Assembly: GCA_030427205.1 (NCBI GenBank)
Contig: JAUHXC010000032.1
Location: 54,771 to 118,770, forward strand
Direction: 5' to 3'
Source: a bacterium
Lineage (GTDB): Bacteria; Myxococcota_A; Bradymonadia; UBA7976; UBA1532
Length of the DNA stretch: 64,000 nucleotides
Position numbers and translations under genes: made by a program. How positions within the stretch are numbered: the first letter of the stretch is position 1; the number at the start of each line of letters is the position of its first letter. The notes beneath the pieces were generated by a model. It had not been told where the DNA came from and made no database searches. It saw only the letters and a list, made by a program, of their open reading frames with translations. Below, piece after piece: positions 8,041-16,554 of the stretch.

Positions 8041-9729
8041 ATGCCCTCCGGCCGCCGCCTGCTCAGCGTGCCGCTGCTCGTCGCCGTGCTCGTGGCCTGT
8101 GGCACCGCGCCCCCGCCACGGGCCGAGCCGGGCCCGGCGCCGCAGCCGGCCGACGCGCCCGCAACCGCCGAAGCCCCGCCGGTCGTCGACAGCGACAGCC
8201 CACCGGGTGAACCGACGACGCCGTCCGCAATCACCCAAGGCTTCGCCGCCCGGCTGTCGGCTCTGGATGGCGCGGCCCTGATCGACGCCGTCGCCGCCGC
8301 GCCCGCCGCCGACCTCGAATCCGCGTTGGAGCAGCTCGACCCGAGCGCGCCCGCCGCCGCGTGGGCCGCGCTGAGGCTGGGTCGGCTCGCGGCCCACCGG
8401 CGGGACTTCCGCCAGGCGTCTGATCTGCTCAGCCTGGCCACCGCGGCCGGCGGCGAGCCTGCGCGGGCGGCGCGCGAGACCCTCGATCGCCTCGCCGCCC
8501 GCCGGCGGGTCGTGCCGGGGCGCATCGGCGTACTGCTGCCGCTCTCGGGGCCCTACGCGCCCATCGGCAAGGCTGCGCTGACCGCCGCGCGCATGGCGGT
8601 CGACGGGCGCGAGGGCATCGAGCTGGTCATCGGCGATACCGCCGGCGACGCCGATCGGGCCCCGCAGGTGCTCGAATCGCTGGTGCTGGAGAAAGGCGTC
8701 GCCGCGGTGCTCGGCCCGGTCGGCGCCATCGAGAGCCACGCCGCCGCCCGCGCCGCCGAGCGGCTCGAGGTGCCGTTGATGGCCCTGTCGTCCCGGGCCG
8801 ATCTGACCCGGCTGGGCACCTTCGTCTTCCGCCACCGGCTGACCCGGCAGGCGCAGGCGCGCACCATCGGGCGCCACGCGGTCGAGACGCTCGGGCTGCG
8901 CACATTCGCCATCCTCTACCCGGACACCGACTACGGCCGGGAGATGATGCAGGCGTTCTGGCAGACGGTGACCCGCCTCGGCGGCGAGGTGCGCGGCGCG
9001 CAGGGCTACTCGGTCAACGTCAACGACGTCAACGAGCCGATCAAGAAGCTGGTCGGGCGGCACCACCTCGAAGCGCGCACCGCCGATCCGCACTGGCAGG
9101 CGCTCAACCGCAAGTCGAAGGACAAGGCGCTGCACGTGCCGCCGGTCGTCGACTTCGAAGCGCTCTTCATCCCCGACGGCGGGCGGCGGGTCCGGCTCAT
9201 CCTGCCCTTCCTCGCGTACTGGGACATCGAGGTGAAGAACGACCCCCAGCTCAGCCCGCTGCAGTTCGCGTCCAAATACGGCGGCGATACCCCGCAGCTG
9301 GTGCAGATCCTCGGCGGCAGCGGCTTCACCGACCCTCGGCTCATCCGCCAGCCGCCGACCCAGGCCCTCAACTCGGTGTTCGTCGACGCCTTCTGGGCCG
9401 AATCCGATGACGCGCGGCCCTTCGTCGAGCTGTGGAGCGGCGAGCTCGGCCGCCCGCCGCCGGCGCTGGCGGCCCACGCCTACGACGCCACCCGCCTGCT
9501 CGCCGCCGCGGTCGAGGGCCGCGACGACCGCGCCGCCGTACGCCGCGCGCTGCTTCAAAGCCCGGCTCAGCGGGGCATCTTCGGCCGCACCCGGGTCGCC
9601 GGCGACGGCGAGGTCGAGTTCGATCTGCGGGTGCTGACGCTCGACCCGGCCATGGGTGTGGTGCCCCAGGTGGCCGACGACGACGACGGCCGCGAGGGCT
9701 ACTTCGACGAGGACGCGCCGCGCAACTGA
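8041..9729 (+). CDS. LpoA-like / periplasmic ligand-binding lipoprotein
   Basis: 562 residues from the ATG at 8041 (an in-frame ATG at 8011 is also possible; neither has a strong ribosome site). The N terminus MPSGRRLLSVPLLVAVLVAC is a lipoprotein signal with the lipidated Cys at residue 20. A Pro-rich linker and a helical TPR-like region (about 55-155) precede a type I periplasmic-binding fold beginning RIGVLLPLSGPYAPIGKAAL. This arrangement matches LpoA-type penicillin-binding-protein activators and Peripla_BP_6 proteins. It may regulate peptidoglycan synthesis; binding of a small ligand is the alternative. It is divergent from the TonB operon, and its 3' end overlaps the next gene, on the opposite strand, by 31 bp. 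Confidence 0.8.
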   Translation: MPSGRRLLSVPLLVAVLVACGTAPPPRAEPGPAPQPADAPATAEAPPVVDSDSPPGEPTTPSAITQGFAARLSALDGAALIDAVAAAPAADLESALEQLDPSAPAAAWAALRLGRLAAHRRDFRQASDLLSLATAAGGEPARAARETLDRLAARRRVVPGRIGVLLPLSGPYAPIGKAALTAARMAVDGREGIELVIGDTAGDADRAPQVLESLVLEKGVAAVLGPVGAIESHAAARAAERLEVPLMALSSRADLTRLGTFVFRHRLTRQAQARTIGRHAVETLGLRTFAILYPDTDYGREMMQAFWQTVTRLGGEVRGAQGYSVNVNDVNEPIKKLVGRHHLEARTADPHWQALNRKSKDKALHVPPVVDFEALFIPDGGRRVRLILPFLAYWDIEVKNDPQLSPLQFASKYGGDTPQLVQILGGSGFTDPRLIRQPPTQALNSVFVDAFWAESDDARPFVELWSGELGRPPPALAAHAYDATRLLAAAVEGRDDRAAVRRALLQSPAQRGIFGRTRVAGDGEVEFDLRVLTLDPAMGVVPQVADDDDGREGYFDEDAPRN

Positions 9730-10865
9730 TCCCCCGTCGGCTCGGTCAGGCCGAGATCCCGTCGGTCGAACGTGCCGGCGTGCAATCCGGCGTGCGTGGT
9801 CGCCACCACCACCAGCGCCCGCGGCAGCCAGCGATCGTTCGGTGAGACCGACCCCACCAGCCGGCTGACTTCGCCCGCACCGAATACGCCGTGGCGTTCG
9901 ACCACGTCCGGCGACAGCCAGCGCAGCCAGGGCGCGTCCAGCCCGCGCCCGCCCGTCGGGGTGTGCATGGGTTGCTTCTCACGGGTCCACGGTCGGCCCA
10001 TCCAGCGCTCGGTCAGCTCGACCAGCGGCCATTTCGGGCGCTCGGGCCGCGGATCGAGCGCCAACGCCGCGCCGGTGACCGCCGGATCGGCCAGCGGCGC
10101 GCGATAGGCCAGCCCGCAGTGCGTCGCCAAGGCCCGCTGCAGCTCGACGCATTGCGGCCCCTGACGCAGACGCACGTCGAGCCAGCGCAGGCGACGCGCC
10201 GAGCCTCGCGCATCGTCCGGCAGCCGGGCGACCTCCTCCGCGACGCGCCGGGCTGCGGCGCTCTCGGTCCATGGCGGGCGGCGGAGGCGCAGCAGCGGCC
10301 GCACGTCGACGCCCAAACCGCGGACCGCCCTCCATGTGGGCCAGACGCGGGGATGCCACGACCGCGGCGGGCGCCGGTGATAGGCATGCCCGGCGAACGC
10401 TTCGTCGGCGCCGTCGCCGGTGAAGACCGTGCCGATACCCCGACGGGCCAACGCCCGGTAGAGCGGCAGGAACCCGAACGGCGCGCCGCTGTGCGTCGGC
10501 TGACCCAGGGCCCGGACGACGTCGAGCGGCGAGGTCGCCCGGATCCCACCGGGCGGCAACGGCAGGATCTTCAGCGGCAACCCCAGATCGTGCGCCGTCC
10601 GACGGGCCTCGTCGGCCGCGCGGCCGGTATCGAGGGCGAACGCCTGCGGCCTGAGTCCGGCCCGACACAGCGCGGCGGCCACCACGGTCGAGTCGACGCC
10701 GCCGCTGAGCGCCACCGCCACCGGCGGCCGCGCGTCGGCGATCGCCCGCTCGACCGCCCCCTGCACCGCTTCGCTCAGCGGGATCGGGCGTGGCTTCGGC
10801 GCCGGTGCCAACGCGCGCGGCAGGTGGGCTCCGAAGATGCAGAGGCATTCCAGATCGAACGTCAC
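9699..10865 (-). CDS. Asparagine-synthase-like PP-loop ATPase without glutaminase domain
   Basis: 388 residues. The PP-loop VAVALSGGVDSTVVAAALC lies at about residue 50 and a second nucleotide-site motif FTGDGADEAFAGH at about 150, both typical of the asparagine synthase C-terminal domain. The N-terminal glutamine amidotransferase domain of AsnB is absent, so it must use free ammonia, a partner amidotransferase or another nucleophile, as in beta-lactam-synthetase or lasso-peptide-like relatives. It stands alone, with no precursor peptide or biosynthetic partner next to it. It is tail-to-tail with the LpoA-like gene, sharing 31 bp. Confidence 0.8.
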   Translation of the reverse strand: MTFDLECLCIFGAHLPRALAPAPKPRPIPLSEAVQGAVERAIADARPPVAVALSGGVDSTVVAAALCRAGLRPQAFALDTGRAADEARRTAHDLGLPLKILPLPPGGIRATSPLDVVRALGQPTHSGAPFGFLPLYRALARRGIGTVFTGDGADEAFAGHAYHRRPPRSWHPRVWPTWRAVRGLGVDVRPLLRLRRPPWTESAAARRVAEEVARLPDDARGSARRLRWLDVRLRQGPQCVELQRALATHCGLAYRAPLADPAVTGAALALDPRPERPKWPLVELTERWMGRPWTREKQPMHTPTGGRGLDAPWLRWLSPDVVERHGVFGAGEVSRLVGSVSPNDRWLPRALVVVATTHAGLHAGTFDRRDLGLTEPTGDQLRGASSSK

Positions 10866-10961
10866 GCCTCCAAACCCTCCATTACTCGATGTGCCGCGGG
10901 CGATTTATCCGTATCCTGGTCGAGAGTGTCTCGTTACCAGCATGTGGTCCAGGAGTCTGAC

Positions 10962-11660
10962 ATGAACCGCGAACGCCTCTCCGCGCTGATCTGGGTTCCG
11001 GCAGCACTCTTCCTGCTCGTGGCCGGCGGCATGCTGGCCTGCGGCGAAATCCCGCGCGAGCGGGGCCGCCTCGCCGTCACCTTCGCCGCCGCCTCCGAGT
11101 TCCGCCGCGCGCTCGTCGTCGGTGAGGGGCAGGATGCCATCGACGTCAGCCGCCTCGAGCTGCAGCTGCGGGCGGTGAAGTTCCTGCCCGACGAAGCCGA
11201 AGACGACGACGCCGCAGCGGTGCACGAGGCGGGCGACTTCTTCATCGACGTGCTCGACGACGACGGCGATCGTTTCGAGGTCGAGGTCGAGCCGGGCCTC
11301 TACAAGAAGGTCGAGTTCCAGGTGGACAAACCCGCCGATGGCGACGGCATCGACGGCACCGACGCCGCGCTGTGGTTCGAGGGCAGCCGCGGCGACGTCG
11401 CCTTCCGCTTCACCGACGATCGGATGATGAAGCTCACGTTCCGCGACGTCGATCTCGCCGTCGAACCGGGCGGCGTCGATACGCTGCTGGTCGATCTGGA
11501 CGTCTCTCGCTGGCTGGACGAGGTCGACCTCGACGCCCTCGTGGCCGACGACGACGGGTTGGTCGACATCCGCGCCGACGGGCCCAACGACCGCGCCCAC
11601 CGGCAGATCGAGCGCAACATCAGCGCCGCCATCCGCGCGCTGCGCCACCCCAACCCCTGA
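10962..11660 (+). CDS. Putative lipoprotein of unknown function
   Basis: 232 residues with AGGAG seven bases upstream of the ATG. The signal ends in the lipobox MLAC at about residue 27. The mature part is acidic and beta-rich (DVLDDDGDRFEVEVEPGLYKK split across strands, then FRFTDDRMMKLTFRDVDLAV), resembling the small DUF4382-type beta-sandwich lipoproteins that describe metal or stress-sensing folds, but I cannot assign a family with certainty. It lies upstream of the sigma-factor operon in the same direction with about 150 bp between. Confidence 0.65.
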   Translation: MNRERLSALIWVPAALFLLVAGGMLACGEIPRERGRLAVTFAAASEFRRALVVGEGQDAIDVSRLELQLRAVKFLPDEAEDDDAAAVHEAGDFFIDVLDDDGDRFEVEVEPGLYKKVEFQVDKPADGDGIDGTDAALWFEGSRGDVAFRFTDDRMMKLTFRDVDLAVEPGGVDTLLVDLDVSRWLDEVDLDALVADDDGLVDIRADGPNDRAHRQIERNISAAIRALRHPNP

Positions 11661-11810
11661 TCCGCCGCCCGCGACGCCGTCACGAGTCTGCCGATGCCCG
11701 CCGCCCGCACCCCCGCGCCTTTCGCCGACGACGTGCCGTCTGTCATGATGGGGCGACTGCGGGCCCTGGGCCCGGCGCTCGACACCGCACGCAAAGGTGA
11801 GCTGGACTTG

Positions 11811-12422
11811 GTGGGAAAGGCGATCTCGCTGTTCGATCGGCTGCGCGGCGAGCCGCCGGCCTCCAGCGAAGATCGGCCCGACACCCCGCTGATCGAGCGG
11901 TTCAAGGCGGGCGATCAGGCCGCGTTCGGCGAGATCTACGAGCGGCACTATGGCCGCGTGGTCCGGGTCGCCTGGCGCATGCTCGGCAGCCGCGCGCAGG
12001 CAGAAGATCTGGCTCAGGATGTCTTTATCCGGGCCTATCACGCGCTGCCCGATTTTGAGGTCCGCGCCCGCCTGAGCACCTGGCTCTATCGGGTGACGGT
12101 CAACGCCTGCCTCGATCAGCTCAAGTCGGGGCGCCGCAAGTACGAGCGACCGGCGGATGACAGCGCGCTGGAGCGGCGGCGCTCGACCGATCCCGGGCCC
12201 GACGGCGCCTTCGCCGCCGAGCAACGGCGGCAGCTGGTGACCGAGGGCATCACCCGCCTGCCCGAGAAGTACCGGGTGGTGATCGTCCTGCGAGACATCG
12301 AAGAGCGCCCGTACAAAGAGATCCGCGACATCCTCGGCCTGCCGGTGACGACGCTCAAGATGCGCGCGATCCGCGGGCGGGAGATGCTCGCCCGGGTGAT
12401 CGAGCGGATGGTGGAGCCATGA
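11811..12422 (+). CDS. ECF (sigma-70 family) RNA polymerase sigma factor
   Basis: From the GTG at 11811, preceded by AGGTGAG, the protein is 203 residues; an ATG at 11694 would add 39 poorly conserved residues. Region 2 runs from LIERFKAGDQAAFGEIYERH through DLAQDVFIRAYHAL to STWLYRVTVNACLDQLKS. Region 4 includes LPEKYRVVIVLRDIEERPYK and a helix-turn-helix with LGLPVTTLKMRAIRGREML. Its stop overlaps the anti-sigma-like gene in ATGA, so the pair is almost certainly co-translated and functions together. Confidence 0.92.
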   Translation: MGKAISLFDRLRGEPPASSEDRPDTPLIERFKAGDQAAFGEIYERHYGRVVRVAWRMLGSRAQAEDLAQDVFIRAYHALPDFEVRARLSTWLYRVTVNACLDQLKSGRRKYERPADDSALERRRSTDPGPDGAFAAEQRRQLVTEGITRLPEKYRVVIVLRDIEERPYKEIRDILGLPVTTLKMRAIRGREMLARVIERMVEP

Positions 12423-13099
12423 ACCACGACGACCTGATCTTCGCCGAGTGGGATGGCCTCGACGCCGAGCAGCGCGCGGCCCTCGACGACCGCTGCGCCG
12501 CCGATCCGACCCTGCGCGACGCTCGGCAGCGGGCTCGACAGTTGCGGTCGGACCTGCGTGAGCTCGGCCCACGGGGCACGCAGTTCGAGGCCCCGCCGTT
12601 GGACATCGAGTCGTTGGCGCGGGTCACCCCCCTGCCCCGACGGCGCCCGGTTCGGTGGGTCGCGGCGGCGGCCGTGATGCTGATGGGTATCGGTGGCTGG
12701 TGGGCGCTCTCGGTGACCGACGACGACGGACCGGCTGCGCCGCTCGCGAGCGAGGGACCGACGCCTCCCGCGGTGACGGCCCCTGCTGAGTCCGCCGCCG
12801 AGCCGGCACCGGCGGCCGCGCCCGAGGCGATCGCGGTGGGCTTCCGCTTGCGGGCACCCGCGGCGCAAGCGGTGACCGTCGCCGGCGACTTCAACGACTG
12901 GCAACCCGAGACCCTGGCTATGCGGCGCACCGAAGACGGCGTGTGGACCGCGAGCACCGCCTTGCCCCCGGGCCGCTACGCCTATATGTATGTCGTCGAC
13001 GGCCAATGGATGACTCCCCCCGACGCGCGGCGTACCCAGGACGATGGCTTCGGCGCCCGCAACGGGGTGCTCGATCTGCTGGAGCCGTCCGACGCCTGA
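12419..13099 (+). CDS. Membrane anti-sigma-like protein with periplasmic CBM48-type domain
   Basis: 226 residues. A cytoplasmic N-terminal segment (1-77, rich in charged helices, no HxxxCxxC zinc motif) is followed by one transmembrane helix (about 80-99), a Pro/Ala linker, and a C-terminal glycogen-binding/isoamylase-N-type domain (about 138-221) with VTVAGDFNDWQPETLAMRR, PPGRYAYMYVVDGQWMTPP and a QDDGFG end. The topology and the 4-nt overlap with the sigma gene indicate an anti-sigma factor whose sensor is a carbohydrate-binding fold. Anti-sigma activity is inferred from position and topology; the CBM48-type domain is seen directly. Confidence 0.8.
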   Translation: MNHDDLIFAEWDGLDAEQRAALDDRCAADPTLRDARQRARQLRSDLRELGPRGTQFEAPPLDIESLARVTPLPRRRPVRWVAAAAVMLMGIGGWWALSVTDDDGPAAPLASEGPTPPAVTAPAESAAEPAPAAAPEAIAVGFRLRAPAAQAVTVAGDFNDWQPETLAMRRTEDGVWTASTALPPGRYAYMYVVDGQWMTPPDARRTQDDGFGARNGVLDLLEPSDA

Positions 13100-14364
13100 T
13101 CGCGCTCGCCGCCTGTCTGAGCGGCTCGGCCCACGCCGATCCGGGCCCCGAGTGGCTGCCGAACCTGCGCCTCGGCACCGCCTACGTCGACAACCCTTTC
13201 TTCGACCCGCTCGATCCGGCGCTCGTCGAGCGAACGGACATCCCGGCCACCGCGGGTCACACCGCCCGGCTGGACGTCGGCGGCGGGCTGCGCGGTCGAT
13301 GGCAGGCCCCCGCCGGCCACCGCGTCGAGTGGGATGCGTTCGGTCGGCTCTCGGCATGGCAGGGGGCGGCGCAGACCGAAGGCTTCGACGCGGGCCTGTG
13401 GAGCGGGTGGTATCACCCACTCGTGCCCACCGTCGAAGGGCGCTTCGAGGCGATGGTCGGCGCTGCCGCCATCAATGCCTTCCCCGACGACGATGCCTGG
13501 TGGCTGCAATTCCGCCTCGGCGCCCAGTGGCATCCGGGCCATGGTGACCATCGACTCGACGGTCGCATCGCCTATGGGTTGCGCACCCTGCCCGACCGGA
13601 TCGTCGACTTCGACTCGAGCGCCACCGGCCAGCGATACCATCAGATTCGCGGTCGAGTGCGGCTGCACTCGTCTCTCGGCGAGCGGGTCGAACTCGAGTC
13701 ACGCTACTCGTTCGGGCTGAGCCGTCCGTGGGTGCGCAGCGTCGATCACGATACCCACGCGCTGTCCGTCGACCTCAGCAAGGGCTTCGGGTCGAGCTAC
13801 GTCGGGGCGCGGGTCTCGGGCTGGATGAGAGACTTCGAGGATCGCGACGACGGCGCACGCCTCGACCGGGGTCTGGCGCTGCACGGCCGGATCGGTCACC
13901 GCCCGTGGCGCGGCGTCGAGGTCTCATTGCGCTACCGATTCCTGCGTTCGTTCTCCGACGACCCGTACGGTCGCTACGCGCAGCACATCGCCGGCCTCGT
14001 ATTCGATACGTGGTTCGAGCCCCGCCGGCAGCCGTCCGAAACGACTCGACTGGGCCCCGCGGCGTTCCCGACCACAGACGGCTGGCACTTTCGGCTCCAT
14101 GCGCCAGGTGCGGCCAGCGTCGCGCTGACCGGCGACTTCAACGAGTGGTCCAAAGACAGCCACGCGCTCTCGGGCCCCGACCGCTGGGGCTGGTGGAGCA
14201 TCACGACGCGGCTGCCCCCGGGCCGCACGTCGTATATGTTCGTCCTCGACGGGGAATACTTCGTACGCCCCGAGGGGGCGCCGCACTACGCCCAGGACGG
14301 GTTCGGCGGCGAGGTGGGGGTGATCTACGTGGTCGCGGCGGCATCCGAGGCGCAGAAGCCATGA
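13006..14364 (+). CDS. Outer-membrane beta-barrel-like protein with C-terminal CBM48-type domain
   Basis: 452 residues from the ATG at 13006, which overlaps the previous gene by 94 bases; a rarer alternative is a CTG at 13096 forming a CTGA overlap with the upstream stop and starting directly at the signal LIALAACLSGSAHA. The body has alternating polar/hydrophobic strands with many Trp and Tyr (WDAFGRLSAWQG, AWWLQFRLGAQWH, VEVSLRYRFLRSF), fitting an outer-membrane barrel. The last 95 residues repeat the CBM48 features of the upstream protein: VALTGDFNEWSKDSHALSG, PPGRTSYMFVLDGEYFVRP and AQDGFGG. The two proteins may therefore recognise the same glucan or each other. Confidence 0.72.
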   Translation: MDDSPRRAAYPGRWLRRPQRGARSAGAVRRLIALAACLSGSAHADPGPEWLPNLRLGTAYVDNPFFDPLDPALVERTDIPATAGHTARLDVGGGLRGRWQAPAGHRVEWDAFGRLSAWQGAAQTEGFDAGLWSGWYHPLVPTVEGRFEAMVGAAAINAFPDDDAWWLQFRLGAQWHPGHGDHRLDGRIAYGLRTLPDRIVDFDSSATGQRYHQIRGRVRLHSSLGERVELESRYSFGLSRPWVRSVDHDTHALSVDLSKGFGSSYVGARVSGWMRDFEDRDDGARLDRGLALHGRIGHRPWRGVEVSLRYRFLRSFSDDPYGRYAQHIAGLVFDTWFEPRRQPSETTRLGPAAFPTTDGWHFRLHAPGAASVALTGDFNEWSKDSHALSGPDRWGWWSITTRLPPGRTSYMFVLDGEYFVRPEGAPHYAQDGFGGEVGVIYVVAAASEAQKP

Positions 14365-14447
14365 GCACCGAAGCAGTCACCAAACTGACACGAATACGGT
14401 GTATCCCAGGTGCGGGCTGGCTCGATTCATGGGTGGAGGTGAATCCG

Positions 14448-15254
<807 letters not shown>

Positions 15255-15263
15255 CGCCGGGGC

Positions 15264-15710
15264 TCAGCCCGGCGTCGCGATGATGCGCAAGACCGCGCGG
15301 GCCCGCCGCGACGCATCGACGAAGGCATACTGTCCCCGATGTACGGGCACGAAGGCGTCGGCGCGGTACACGATGACGTGCGCGTCGACCGTCTCGGGGA
15401 TCTTGAGCAGCGCGCTCGATCCGACCCCCTTCAAGCTGGCCTCGATCTCTTCGGCGGTGCTGGCGTAGACGACATCCACGAACGGCCGCCAGGGCCCGCG
15501 ATAGCCGAATCGGCTCCACTCGGCGGGGGTCCACGGGGGCGCGGTGCAGCCCAGCGGGCGGTCGAGCCCGTAGCGGTCGGTGCCGTGCATGCGCACCGTT
15601 TCGGCGTGATGACCCTCGGTCGTGCGGAAGAGGCACGCGCCGAGCGGCAGAGGAGACGCGCGGGCCACCGCGGACCAGATCGTCGACAGGCTGTGGAGTT
15701 GCGTCGGCAT
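15264..15710 (-). CDS. Hypothetical protein
   Basis: 148 residues, no signal peptide or membrane segment. It contains one aromatic-rich stretch (PPWTPAEWSRFGYRGPWRPF) and a beta-rich C terminus (HVIVYRADAFVPVHRGQYAF). I recognise no family. It converges on the Gly-Asn repeat gene with ten bases between stops, and its codon use resembles its neighbours, which supports a real gene. Confidence 0.55.
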   Translation of the reverse strand: MPTQLHSLSTIWSAVARASPLPLGACLFRTTEGHHAETVRMHGTDRYGLDRPLGCTAPPWTPAEWSRFGYRGPWRPFVDVVYASTAEEIEASLKGVGSSALLKIPETVDAHVIVYRADAFVPVHRGQYAFVDASRRARAVLRIIATPG

Positions 15711-15845
15711 CGGCTCATCATGCCCGCTTCACCGACGCCGAACGACCCCTCACGGGATGGAAACCCCGCCGTCGATGTGTTTGGATCGCCAAGCCCGCGG
15801 GCGGCTCGGAGCCGTTCGACGCGGCCCGAGAAAGGAGGCACATCG

Positions 15846-16433
15846 ATGTCCGAGGTCCTCGAAGACGGCGAGATGCTCGCCGAGGCGGTGGTGGTCGAGC
15901 TCGTCGATCCCAAGACCGGAGAGGGGCTGGCCGCCGAGGTCCAGCTCGAGATCGAGTACAAAGACCGAATCTACGGGCTCCTCATCCCGGTCGATCCCAT
16001 CGTCAAGGTCCTCAGCTACGACCCGTCCGACGACGACAGCGAGCTCGTCGAGATGGAGCCCGACGAGTTCGTCGAGATCGCCACGTTCGTCAACGGCAAG
16101 CTGGCCAAGTTCAAGTGCTCGGTCGAGGTGCACGCCGACGAGTGCATCCTGATCGGCGAGCCGCCCGAGTCGGTCTACGACGACCCGGAGACCCTCGAAG
16201 TCGAGACGGAGGCGGGCGAGCAGGAGCTGCTGATCCTGTTCGAGGTCAAGAAGAAGCGGAAGATCGGCTATCTCATCGCGCTGCCGACCATCCCGCCGAT
16301 GTGGCCCGCCGAGCTGCTCGAAGACGGTCAGGCCTGTCTGCTCGACGACCAGGACATCGACGAAGAGCTCGACGCCGCTTTCAAGCAGGCGGTCGAGATG
16401 ATGCTCGGCGAGGACGACGACTACGACGAGTGA
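15846..16433 (+). CDS. Acidic DUF3727/DUF1292-like protein
   Basis: 195 residues with AAAGGAGG just upstream. Very acidic, with two similar halves of the pattern polar strand, KDRIYGLLIPVDPIVKVLSY, then an acidic loop, resembling the repeated beta units of DUF3727/DUF1292 proteins best known from cyanobacteria. No catalytic residues can be named. The family resemblance is by pattern only and should be treated as tentative. Confidence 0.6.
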   Translation: MSEVLEDGEMLAEAVVVELVDPKTGEGLAAEVQLEIEYKDRIYGLLIPVDPIVKVLSYDPSDDDSELVEMEPDEFVEIATFVNGKLAKFKCSVEVHADECILIGEPPESVYDDPETLEVETEAGEQELLILFEVKKKRKIGYLIALPTIPPMWPAELLEDGQACLLDDQDIDEELDAAFKQAVEMMLGEDDDYDE

Positions 16434-16554
16434 TCCCGCCGGCCGCGGCATGCCCCCCCTGCGGGCGTGCTCTCCCAGCCGCGGCCGCAGAGCCGGACCA
16501 ACCGAGCCGGACACCCGCAGAGCCGGACCCACCCCCACAAAGAGCCAGACCAGC

